Source: Flavobacterium sp. M31R6 (GTDB lineage Bacteria > Bacteroidota > Bacteroidia > Flavobacteriales > Flavobacteriaceae). Taken from it: 64,000 nucleotides of DNA. Each line of letters starts with the position of its first letter. The stretch's first letter is position 1. Made by a program: the position numbers and the translations under genes. The notes beneath the pieces were generated by a model. The model had not been told where the DNA came from, did not search any database, and worked only from the letters and a program-made list of their open reading frames with translations. Positions 54,561 through 62,011 of the stretch are shown in pieces. The stretch is from the NCBI RefSeq assembly GCF_013284035.1, contig NZ_CP054141.1:2046001-2110000 (forward strand), read 5' to 3'.

Positions 54561-54934
54561 GGCGATTGTTTTGTCGAAATTACAATTAAACCGCAAAATT
54601 TTCACGTTTCAGTTGGCGAAATCCAATTTTTAAGTTTAGGTTTTCGGTTTGCAATTTTCGGCGTATTATTTTCAATTATTCACTTTTTAATTTATGCGCA
54701 AAACTTTTCAAGTTTCTGTTTTTCACGTTAGAGTAGGAGAGTTCAAATTTTTACGTTTCTATTTTCCAAGTTTCTGCTTACAGATTCCGACTTTCAAGCT
54801 TTTGCTTTTCAAATTCTAATTTTCCGACTTCGGTTGGCGATTCCAACTTTCACGCTTCCGCTTTGTAAATTTCCTGCGAGTTACAAACTTCATTTCCAAA
54901 TCGGAATTACCTGCGTAATTTCGGCACAATTGCC
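54561..54934. other. gene-less cassette C6 with degenerate tandem repeats
   Basis: 374 bp with no ORF of coding character. It holds about six loosely repeated units of roughly 28 bp built on CTTTCAAGCTTTTGCTT and ATTCC. Both ends resemble those of cassette C9: TTGTTTTGTCGAAATTA at the left and CTGCGTAATTTCGGCACAA at the right, so C6 looks like a relative of C9 that lost or never had the ORF. Confidence 0.6.
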
Positions 54935-55066
54935 CCATAACGTTCTGGCACTACAGCGGGTTTGGGACTAAATTAAGCCCTATTTTCGGATTTGCCAAAT
55001 CATCCAAATACAAAACCATCTTTCCATTATGCCCAATGCCCAAATCCGTTGTAGTGGCTGTTAGGC
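54935..55066 (-). repeat. attC-like repeat R7
   Basis: 132 bp; ends CCATAAC and GTTAGGC; B-type arms on both sides. GTTAGGC is an exact match to the classical GTTRRRY core. Confidence 0.9.
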
Positions 55067-55077
55067 GATCGGCAATT

Positions 55078-55389
55078 TTAGTGGATTGCTACATTCTGAT
55101 TTAGTAATTCTACATTAAAATTAATTTTGGCATTTAAGGCTTTAAAAACTTTAATAATTGTGTCAAATCTTGCGTCAGTTAAGCTATTCTCAATTTTTGA
55201 AATTTGAGCTTTTTTTACTCCAACTAATTCTCCTAATTGTTCTTGTGTCAAATTTCGTTCTTTGCGAATTTGTTTAATTGTTTGGCCAATCAAGTCAATT
55301 TTCAATTCGTTTTCAAAATTTTCTCTATTTGTTGTTCCTTTTTCTCCAACGAATTTATCTGTTACTTCATCTAAACTATATGTTTTCAT
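55078..55389 (-). CDS. XRE-type antitoxin (cassette C7)
   Basis: 103 aa; helix-turn-helix NLTQEQLGELVGVKKAQISK near residues 45-65, then a dimerisation tail. Partner of the Gp49-type toxin 4 bp upstream. Paralogous in layout to the C5 pair but not close in sequence, so it was acquired separately. Stop 12 bp from R7. Confidence 0.9.
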   Translation of the reverse strand: MKTYSLDEVTDKFVGEKGTTNRENFENELKIDLIGQTIKQIRKERNLTQEQLGELVGVKKAQISKIENSLTDARFDTIIKVFKALNAKINFNVELLNQNVAIH

Positions 55390-55393
55390 AATC

Positions 55394-55732
55394 TTATTTC
55401 TTTTCGTTAAAATATTTTACTCTTAATGATTCTGCTCTCTCAATTTCTACTTTCGGTGTTTTATCCGTTTTCTTTATAATTCCGTGAGTAGAAATCACAA
55501 CTGTATCTTTTTTGTCTGATTTGTCCCAAAAAGCAAAAAGTCTTAAATATTGCTTCTTGTATAAAGTTCTAAATTCCCAAATCTCACCATCGAGTTTTTT
55601 GAATAATTCATTATCGTTTACGCTTCTCGATTTCCAAATATTATAAAGTATTTTTTCTCTAGATTTTGGGTCTAGATTTTCCAAAAACTCTAAAACTGGT
55701 TCAAGAAATTCAACTTTAAATTTATAATCCAT
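55394..55732 (-). CDS. HigB/Gp49-type toxin (cassette C7)
   Basis: 112 aa RelE-superfamily toxin: KKLDGEIWEFRTLYKKQYLRLFAFWD and THGIIKKTDKTPKVEIERA (parts GEIWEFRTLY, LRLFAFWD, KKTDKTP are the family markers). Expected to cleave translated mRNA. Toxin-antitoxin order, 4 bp gap. Confidence 0.9.
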   Translation of the reverse strand: MDYKFKVEFLEPVLEFLENLDPKSREKILYNIWKSRSVNDNELFKKLDGEIWEFRTLYKKQYLRLFAFWDKSDKKDTVVISTHGIIKKTDKTPKVEIERAESLRVKYFNEKK

Positions 55733-55821
55733 TTTTCACTAATCTTAATTTTCTGTAAAGATATAAGTTTCCTTTTTAAGAAACAAATGTTATTGATTTC
55801 TTTCGGTTGCTCGTTGCTGTC

Positions 55822-55953
55822 GCCTAACGTTCCCGCGCTACAAGAAGTTTGGGATTAAGGAAGCCAAATCTTCGGATAAACACAAATTTATCTGATACAA
55901 GACCAACTTTAAATTAAGCCAAATGCCCAAATTGCTTGTAGCGTGTGTTGGCA
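55822..55953 (-). repeat. attC-like repeat R8 with divergent apex
   Basis: 132 bp; ends GCCTAAC (exact RYYYAAC) and GTTGGCA; A-type arms. The central part differs from the consensus: CTTCGGATAAAC...TTTATCTGATAC replaces the usual GGATTTGCCAAATC, but length is kept. Confidence 0.88.
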
Positions 55954-55970
55954 GTAGTACCTATCGGTTT

Positions 55971-57194
55971 CTATTTCAGATAAATTTCATTTTTTACATA
56001 AGTATTGTTCAGCCAAAAACAATGCTTTGTGTATTCATTTTGCTTTGTTAATTTGTCTTTTTTCGGCAGTTCAAAAGTGTCGGAAGAATCTTTTGCGTGA
56101 GGACGAACGTGAGAAATGGAACTAAATTTCTTGCTGGGAAAATTCGTGAAACGAATTTCCTTGCCTTTTTTATTAGTTTTTATTTCTTTTACGATTTCGC
56201 CTTTTGCAACAATTTGTTTTGTTTTTGTCCAAACTTTTTCAACTTCAATTAAGTCCAAATATGGCATATTCCAAAATTTCACTTTTCGTAAAATTAGTTT
56301 TTCGTTCTCGAATTGAAAGAAAACAAATAGAAACTTATGTTCTAAAACATCCTTGAAATCAGAATCTTCCCAATCTTCATTTACAATTTCTTCGTATTTG
56401 AAATTTGGAAATGAAATATCTTCTTTTGGTAAATCATTTTCTTTTAAACGAACTGTTTTTACAATAATTTCCGCTTTTTCAAATTCTTCGATTTCTTTGT
56501 CAAGTTCAATTCCGAGAATCGCTTTTGTCAAACTTGCGTAAAAATTTTTTGCTTTTGTATTGATTTTAATTTTCAGAATTTTTATAATTTCTTCTTCAGT
56601 TTTTCCATAAAACGGTTTAAATTTAGAAATTACAATTTCTTCAATAGTTTGTTTTTTAGCAACTTGAACGTTTGGAATTAACTTTCCATAAATTTCTTTG
56701 CTTTCATTTGCAATCGAGGCAATTATATGATTTACATAACCTTGCTTAAAAGAATAGGCTCTTTGTTTTGCTGGTATTTCTGAAAAAGGTTGTTTTCTAA
56801 CCGACAAAGCATTTGCACCTTTGGTGCAAGCTCCAAGATAAAAAGTGTCGCCTTCTGAAAGTTCGTGTGCTTTTCCTTCGGCTATTTTCTTTGTGATTAA
56901 TTCCCAATCTTTCTTGATAATTTCTAAATCTGTGGATGGAAAACTCCATTCATCAACCAATTTTATCAAATAGTCCAAAATATCAAAACCCGCTTGGTGT
57001 AAATAGAATATCAAAAGAATGCTTGCATTCTTTTTGACAAAATCACTATTTTCAAAATTCTGATTAACAACATTAACGTAGTTAATGATGTTTAAAACTA
57101 ATCGCTCTTTTGAGCGAAATTCGTCATTTTTTAGTTGTTTTAATGGCGAAGATTTTAGTTCCATTCCAATTTGAGCAAAATCTGCTTCTGACAC
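55971..57194 (-). CDS. Sau3AI-type (GATC) restriction endonuclease, N-terminally truncated (cassette C8)
   Basis: The 407-aa ORF from a GTG start matches Sau3AI/MutH-fold nucleases: catalytic Asp and E-x-K in EADFAQIGMELKSSP, KERLVLNIINY, KAHELSEGDTFYLGACTKG, AKQRAYSFKQGY and C-terminal VRPHAKDSSDTFELP. In-frame homologous sequence continues upstream (HSYSGKGNFGQVLEKFYFGYE) to about 57275, then runs into an inverted RNA element and has no ATG. By comparison with Sau3AI about 30-40 N-terminal residues are missing. Cleavage at GATC is inferred. Probably inactive, or dependent on the GTG start. Confidence 0.85.
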   Translation of the reverse strand: MSEADFAQIGMELKSSPLKQLKNDEFRSKERLVLNIINYVNVVNQNFENSDFVKKNASILLIFYLHQAGFDILDYLIKLVDEWSFPSTDLEIIKKDWELITKKIAEGKAHELSEGDTFYLGACTKGANALSVRKQPFSEIPAKQRAYSFKQGYVNHIIASIANESKEIYGKLIPNVQVAKKQTIEEIVISKFKPFYGKTEEEIIKILKIKINTKAKNFYASLTKAILGIELDKEIEEFEKAEIIVKTVRLKENDLPKEDISFPNFKYEEIVNEDWEDSDFKDVLEHKFLFVFFQFENEKLILRKVKFWNMPYLDLIEVEKVWTKTKQIVAKGEIVKEIKTNKKGKEIRFTNFPSKKFSSISHVRPHAKDSSDTFELPKKDKLTKQNEYTKHCFWLNNTYVKNEIYLK

Positions 57195-57277
57195 AGAATT
57201 GGGTTCGTAACCAAAATAAAATTTCTCTAAAACTTGTCCGAAATTCCCTTTTCCTGAATACGAATGTTCTAAAATTT

Positions 57278-57366
57278 TTGGGCGTTCCCCAAGGGGCGGG
57301 CTTTTCGTTCCAATCTTTTTTGGCAGAAAAAGCCAAAAAAGGATTTCCTCTGCAATCCCTAACGCA
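57278..57366 (-). ncRNA. structured element E2 (inverted copy)
   Basis: Read on the minus strand: GCGTTAGGGATTG, then GAGGAAATCC, a hairpin TTTTTTGGC / GCCAAAAAA, GATTGGAACG, AAAAGCCCG, CCCCTTGGGG and closing AACGC. GCGTT pairs with AACGC. Same plan as E3 and, more loosely, E1. It lies exactly where the endonuclease gene loses homology. Confidence 0.7.
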
Positions 57367-57450
57367 ATATCGATTAACCGAGAAATTTATCTTTTTAATG
57401 ATACATATTGTCTGTTGATCAAAGCATACAATATGTATAGTTTTGCTTTT

Positions 57451-57720
57451 ATGATAAATGAATTTCTTTTAAAAGAATTTGGAGATAGAATTAAGCAATT
57501 ACGACTTCAAAAAAGCATAAGCCAAGAAAAATTATCCTTTTTGACAGGTTTCCACAGAACTTATATTGGAATGATAGAAAGAGGCGAGAGGAATATTTCA
57601 CTTTCAAATATGGCTGTGTTTGCTAAAGTTTTTGAAATAAATATTTCTGAACTATTAGATTTAAAATCTATAAATCCAAATCATAATTATAAGAATTATG
57701 AAATAAAATCTGAAAAGTAA
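57451..57720 (+). CDS. XRE-type controller-like regulator (inserted module)
   Basis: About 90 aa from the ATG at 57451 (upstream in-frame TTG at 57415 and ATG at 57433 are alternatives). One helix-turn-helix: FGDRIKQLRLQKSISQEKL and HRTYIGMIERGERN, the pattern of C (controller) proteins of restriction systems. Its stop codon overlaps the next ORF start (TAATG). It runs opposite to every other gene in the array, a sign of later insertion. Confidence 0.85.
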   Translation: MINEFLLKEFGDRIKQLRLQKSISQEKLSFLTGFHRTYIGMIERGERNISLSNMAVFAKVFEINISELLDLKSINPNHNYKNYEIKSEK

Positions 57721-58190
57721 TGTCAAGAAAACACTCATTTGTATTGACATTATCGAATAATGTTACAGAAAAAGAAGGAATAAATTATCTAATTGAAAAC
57801 ACAACTGGATTTTTTAAAATCGATTTGTCCACGAAAAAAGAATTACTAAATTTATTGAATATTGAACACCGATTTCTTCAGGCGTTTGATGTAATATATG
57901 TTCCCGAAATGGTTGGTAAAATTGTTAATTCTGAATTTGTTCAAACTTATTTAGAAGATATAATTTTAGTAGAATTAAAAACCACAAAAAAATATTTACC
58001 CGAAAATCCAAAAGGTTTCTTTTTTGGTGCTACAGAAAATGAATTCAATTTTGGTAAAATTCTTGGTTCGAGATTTCGATTTTGTTTTGTAAGTATAAAT
58101 GAAAAAGGTTCATCATTTGCTTTTTTAACTTTAGATGAATTAGAAGAAAGAATTAAAAATAGAAGAATTCAGTATCAAATTAATTTATAA
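57720..58190 (+). CDS. possible type II restriction endonuclease (inserted module)
   Basis: 156 aa cytoplasmic protein translationally coupled to the controller-like gene. A PD-(D/E)xK-like core can be read: EDIILVELKTTKKYL (E-x-K preceded by acidic residues), inside alternating strands. Controller plus nuclease is the usual layout of a C-R unit; a cognate methyltransferase is missing from the module. Family not recognised, so endonuclease is an inference from motif and context. Confidence 0.6.
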   Translation: MSRKHSFVLTLSNNVTEKEGINYLIENTTGFFKIDLSTKKELLNLLNIEHRFLQAFDVIYVPEMVGKIVNSEFVQTYLEDIILVELKTTKKYLPENPKGFFFGATENEFNFGKILGSRFRFCFVSINEKGSSFAFLTLDELEERIKNRRIQYQINL

Positions 58191-58416
58191 ATTCTTCAAT
58201 ATTAAATTTACCACTACTAAATTCTTTAATTAATTCTGTTTCAGTATAGCAATATTGTTTAATAAATTCAATTTTTTGATTGATATCAAAGTAATAAAAT
58301 TTATCATTCTTAAAGTAAATCAACCAAGTTGAAGTTATTATTCCATTTTTTTTTTGGATTTGTAAACCTTCTGAATTACCTTTTTTTAGATTGTCAATTA
58401 TTACTTGAATGTTCAT
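58180..58416 (-). CDS. small hypothetical protein (inserted module)
   Basis: 78 aa, no signal or membrane segment; mixed alpha/beta with Tyr/Lys-rich strands (YFKNDKFYYFDINQK). Its 3' end overlaps the endonuclease-like gene by 11 bp tail to tail. No family recognised. Could be an immunity or anti-nuclease partner, but nothing in the sequence shows it. Confidence 0.5.
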   Translation of the reverse strand: MNIQVIIDNLKKGNSEGLQIQKKNGIITSTWLIYFKNDKFYYFDINQKIEFIKQYCYTETELIKEFSSGKFNIEEFIN

Positions 58417-58430
58417 ATTTATTGCGGTTT

Positions 58431-58521
58431 TGCGTTAGGGATTGAAGAGGAAATCCTTTTGTTTTTTTCTTTAAAAAACAAAAGATTGGAACGGAAAGCC
58501 CGACCCTTGGGGAACGCCCAA
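58431..58521 (+). ncRNA. structured element E3
   Basis: TGCGTTAGGGATTGAAG, AGGAAATCC, hairpin TTTTGTTTTTT / AAAAAACAAAA, GATTGGAACGGAAAGCCCG, CCCTTGGGG, AACGCCCAA. Outer GCGTT / AACGC pair. Inverted relative to E2; together they bracket a 1.06 kb insert. The element supplies the last codons of the methyltransferase ORF. Confidence 0.7.
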
Positions 58522-59709
58522 ATTATATTTATTACTTTCAAATTTTGTATGATTATCGGGAAACATATTTAACCGTTCCAATTCAACTGGCGATAATCTA
58601 CGGTAACCTTTTTCAACTTTTATAACGTGTTTAAATCTTGATGCGGATTTTCCGCCTTCGCCCGTTATTATTGTTCTTGATGGTTTGTCTAACGAATCGG
58701 GGAAAATCATTCCGCCTTCGCTGTAATTGTATTCAAAACCTTGTGCGTTTTTACGCATTTCTTTTTTTGCACCTTTCAGATAAAACCATTTGTCTAATTC
58801 TTCTTCTTTTATGTAAAATTCCTCGGTTACTTCCCCGTTTTGAATGATGTCTTTTAGGATTGTAAATTTGTCTTCGTAACTTGGTTTTGTTTTGATTGTA
58901 GTCACAATTCCGTCAATCATAATTCCTGTATTTTCAAACATTCCTTTTTTGCCGTTTTTGTTGAAATTTTCTGAAATTTCAACAATATCGCCTTTCAATT
59001 TGAATTCGTTTGGAAACAAAATATTGTCAGATTGAACAGGAAAAGCATTTGCTAAAGTTCCGTCTTTTAGAATCCAATCACTTGAAGTTGTTTCTTTTAT
59101 TTCGTTATAAATCGTAGAATCTTTTAAATAAGCCAAAATAAAAATTCTTTTTCTTCGCTGTGGCATTCCATATTCTGATGCGTTTACAACTCGCCATTCA
59201 ACGGCATAACCCAAGTCGTTTAGACTTTTTAGAATTATTGCAAAATCTCGTCCACGCTGTCCCGACGGCGAAATCAAAAGTCTATCTACATTTTCTAAAA
59301 ACAAATATTTTGTTTTGTTTTCTTTTTCGCTCAAAATTTTGTGAATGCTCCACCATAAAACGCCTTTTTTTCCAATTAATCCTTTGGAATTTTTTAGCGT
59401 TGTCGCAACTGAATAATCTTGGCAAGGAAAACCGCCAACTAATAAATCGTGATCAGGAATTTCAGTAACTTCTACGGTTGAAATGTCTTGGTTGCAATGA
59501 CTTTTTTTGTCCCAACGAGTTTCATAAACCATTGATGCGTGTTGCACTTTGGTTGACGGTTCCCACTGATTACTCCAAACTACTTCGTAAGGACTTTCAA
59601 AATTTTCTTTATAATTTGATGATGCAGATTTGTTATTCCATCCTTCCAAACCAAGTCTAAAACCTCCAACACCTGCAAACAATTCGACTACTTTTATTTT
59701 ATTTTCCAT
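58471..59709 (-). CDS. Sau3AI-type C5-cytosine methyltransferase (GATC), C-terminally truncated (cassette C8)
   Basis: 412 aa Dcm-type methyltransferase: motif I VVELFAGVGGFRLGLEG, motif IV GGFPCQDYSVA with catalytic Cys, motif VI LENVDRLL, QRGRDFA, motif VIII QRRKRIFILAY, motif IX YRRLSPVELERLNMFPDNHT. The order and wording match M.Sau3AI. After FPDNHTKFESNKYN the ORF enters element E3 and ends LGVPQGSGFPFQSFVF; the expected motif X (a GNALV-type helix) is absent. Motif X helps bind SAM, so activity is doubtful. Start overlaps the XRE gene stop by 11 bp. Confidence 0.88.
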   Translation of the reverse strand: MENKIKVVELFAGVGGFRLGLEGWNNKSASSNYKENFESPYEVVWSNQWEPSTKVQHASMVYETRWDKKSHCNQDISTVEVTEIPDHDLLVGGFPCQDYSVATTLKNSKGLIGKKGVLWWSIHKILSEKENKTKYLFLENVDRLLISPSGQRGRDFAIILKSLNDLGYAVEWRVVNASEYGMPQRRKRIFILAYLKDSTIYNEIKETTSSDWILKDGTLANAFPVQSDNILFPNEFKLKGDIVEISENFNKNGKKGMFENTGIMIDGIVTTIKTKPSYEDKFTILKDIIQNGEVTEEFYIKEEELDKWFYLKGAKKEMRKNAQGFEYNYSEGGMIFPDSLDKPSRTIITGEGGKSASRFKHVIKVEKGYRRLSPVELERLNMFPDNHTKFESNKYNLGVPQGSGFPFQSFVF

Positions 59710-60007
59710 TGTGAATAGTTTTTAGGTATAATGCTTTTTCTTCGGCTACTTTTAGGACTTCTCCAATATTTTCTTCATAAAGAATTGTATTTGCGATTTG
59801 ATCGCTTAACCAACTTGTAATTAATTTATTTTTGTCTAAATCGTAAAATTCAGCAAATTTTTCAACTTGTTCTTTTGTTGGTTTTCTTTCTCCACGCTCA
59901 AATTTGCTTATAATCGCTTGATCAATTTCGAGTGCAGAAGCAACTTGTCTTAATAAAAGACCTTTGCTTTCTCTTTCAGTTTTTATAATATCTCCAAATG
60001 TTTCCAT
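59699..60007 (-). CDS. XRE-type regulator of the Sau3AI-like R-M system (cassette C8)
   Basis: 102 aa. Helix-turn-helix GLLLRQVASALEIDQAIISK followed by FERGERKPTKEQVEKFAEFY. First gene of the R-M unit, overlapping the methyltransferase start, so it likely times methyltransferase and nuclease expression. Start is 108 bp from R9, leaving room for a promoter. Confidence 0.88.
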   Translation of the reverse strand: METFGDIIKTERESKGLLLRQVASALEIDQAIISKFERGERKPTKEQVEKFAEFYDLDKNKLITSWLSDQIANTILYEENIGEVLKVAEEKALYLKTIHNGK

Positions 60008-60114
60008 AAGACAAAATTTGTTTTGACAAAAATAGTCAAATTAATTTCAGAAACAATTTTTCAAGGATTTATTTTTCAGATTTCTCGTTTTCTGCCGATT
60101 TTTGGGGGTATTAC

Positions 60115-60246
60115 TGCCAACGTCTTGGTACTACAGCGGGTTTGGGACTAAATTAAGCCCATTCTTCGGATTTGCCAAATCTTCCAAATACAAAGCCAAC
60201 TTCAAATTAAGCCTAAAACCCAAATTGCTTGTAGCGTGTGTTATGC
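60115..60246 (-). repeat. attC-like repeat R9
   Basis: 132 bp; ends TGCCAAC and GTTATGC; left arm B type (GGTACTACAGCGGG), right arm A type (GCTTGTAGCG): chimera. Confidence 0.87.
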
Positions 60247-60327
60247 GGGGGTTGTTTTGTCGGAATTATGATTAAACGGTTAAATTTTCACGCTTCTGTT
60301 TGCAAACTCCAATAGTTTTAATTGTTT

Positions 60328-60705
60328 TCAATTAATTTCATCGTCTTCATATTCGTCTTCGTCATTTTCATTATTTTCAATTTTATCATCTTCATCTTCA
60401 GTTTTATCAATTTCATCATCTTCATATGACTTTTTAATACGGTCTTGAATAAGCATTGTTATAAATAAGATTACCGAAAAAAGTAACGACAACATTACAA
60501 GTCCAACTAATGGCATTCCACAAGCATTTTTATTCTTTTCAAGATAATATACAATTAGTTTAAAAGCAAAAATTGTCAAAAGAATTTGACCTAAAAAACT
60601 AATTAAGCAAACCGCTCCAAAGCTTAATTTAATATCTCCTCCAATAGCTTTTCTGCCAAAAATAATTTGAAATAATAGTGGTAAAATAATTAAAATTATG
60701 TGCAT
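60328..60705 (-). CDS. membrane protein with acidic C-terminal tail (cassette C9)
   Basis: 125 aa. Three hydrophobic segments (ILIILPLLFQIIFG, AVCLISFLGQILLTIFAFKL, LVGLVMLSLLFSVILFITML) and a final 30-residue tail almost wholly Asp/Glu/Asn (DEDEYEDDEIN). The tail is encoded by a low-complexity repeat. Cytoplasmic placement of the tail is a guess. Unknown function. Cassette ends resemble C6. Confidence 0.7.
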   Translation of the reverse strand: MHIILIILPLLFQIIFGRKAIGGDIKLSFGAVCLISFLGQILLTIFAFKLIVYYLEKNKNACGMPLVGLVMLSLLFSVILFITMLIQDRIKKSYEDDEIDKTEDEDDKIENNENDEDEYEDDEIN

Positions 60706-60853
60706 TTTTTGAGATTCTATTTGTTATTAGTTTCCACTTTTCAAGTTTCCGCTGGTAAGTTCTAATTGTCACGTTTCTGCATTTTAAACTTCTTGCGGAA
60801 ACAAATACTTATTTTCTAATTGTTTTTATCTGCGTAATTTCGGCACAACTCCC

Positions 60854-60985
60854 GCATAACGTTCTCGCGCTACAAGCAGTTTGGGGCTAAATCAACGTTA
60901 TCTTTCGGATTTGCCAAATCTTCCAAATACAAACCAATTTTTCCATTAAGCCAAATCCCCAAATTGCTTGTAGCGTGTGTTAGCG
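60854..60985 (-). repeat. attC-like repeat R10
   Basis: 132 bp; ends GCATAAC and GTTAGCG; A-type arms on both sides. Confidence 0.9.
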
Positions 60986-60992
60986 GTAGGTA

Positions 60993-61820
60993 TTATTTTA
61001 GGATTCCATTGATATGATTTATAGATACACAACCACTAATTCCAATTGAATTATTAGTAACTGCGTCTGCAAATAATTTATTTACTTTCATTTGGCTAAT
61101 TCCACCAAAAGCGATGTCAACTCCAAGATTTGCACTTAAATTTGAAAGTTCTTGAGAAGTATTTGCGTAGGGATTTAAAATAAAAGTTGCAATTCCAATA
61201 ACTTCATCTTCCGTACTTCCAATTTTTAATATTGGACCGCCAGAGTTTCCTTTATTCATTGTTAAATCAAGCCAAGAAACCTCTCTATTCATTTCTGTAT
61301 TATCTTGCAATTTAATTTTATCAGTCCATTTTGTTGACAATATACCGGTTGACACAAACTGTTGTTCTATACCTAATGGATAACCAACAGAATATACTTG
61401 TTCTCCTTCGTTTACATTTTCAAATTTCCCAAGCTTTAAAAATTCGTAGGAAATGCCAGTTTTTATTGAAGGTTCAAGAAAACAATAATCATAAATTAAT
61501 GCGTCTTTGTATCCTTCTTGAAAAAGGTAAGTATAAATTCCTAATTCTATTTTTTCTCCAGAAACAAATTCGGCTGTAATCTTCTTTAGTTTAATTTGTT
61601 TAGTAGTTTCATCTACAGAAATTGCGGGTTGAATTACGTGCCAACAAGTAATTATTTGACCTGTCTTCGAAACAATAAAACCAGTACCAGAAGGTTTGTC
61701 ATCTATTAAAATTCGAACAACAGATTTTTTAGCGTGGATTAGTCTTTGTTTGTCTATGGATTGTGCGTTCATTTTAGTGAAAACTGTAAAAATTAAAAAT
61801 AGAAATAATATTTTTTTCAT
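60993..61820 (-). CDS. exported trypsin-like serine protease (cassette C10)
   Basis: 275 aa, signal peptide to MNAQS. S1/DegP-like double barrel: SGTGFIVSKTGQIITCWHV with catalytic His, an Asp in KDALIYDYCFLEP, and Ser in MNKGNSGGPIL. No PDZ domain, unlike DegP. Probably periplasmic; could act in stress or defence. Stop 8 bp from R10, start 52 bp from R11. Confidence 0.88.
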   Translation of the reverse strand: MKKILFLFLIFTVFTKMNAQSIDKQRLIHAKKSVVRILIDDKPSGTGFIVSKTGQIITCWHVIQPAISVDETTKQIKLKKITAEFVSGEKIELGIYTYLFQEGYKDALIYDYCFLEPSIKTGISYEFLKLGKFENVNEGEQVYSVGYPLGIEQQFVSTGILSTKWTDKIKLQDNTEMNREVSWLDLTMNKGNSGGPILKIGSTEDEVIGIATFILNPYANTSQELSNLSANLGVDIAFGGISQMKVNKLFADAVTNNSIGISGCVSINHINGILK

Positions 61821-61871
61821 ATAATTTTGAAATTGTTTTGTTCATTTTTGCTGTCGGCGAGGGATACTTAC

Positions 61872-62002
61872 CGCTAACGTCTTGGCACTACAGCGGGTTT
61901 GGGACAAATTAAGCCCTATTTTCGGATTTGCCAAATCATCCCAAATACAAAACCATTTTCCATTAAGCCCAATGCCCAAATCCGTTGTAGTGGCTGTTAC
62001 CA
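61872..62002 (-). repeat. attC-like repeat R11
   Basis: 131 bp; ends CGCTAAC and GTTACCA; B-type arms on both sides (a base short in GGGACAAATT). Confidence 0.9.
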
Positions 62003-62011
62003 GCTGGGCTT

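Noticed and set aside
57124..57336. Minus-strand 70-aa ORF across E2
   Set aside because: Out of frame with the homologous nuclease sequence and mostly E2-encoded.
57110..57418. Plus-strand ORF of 102 aa reading through element E2
   Set aside because: It overlaps the Sau3AI-like gene antisense and its tail is translation of the structured element; no independent support.
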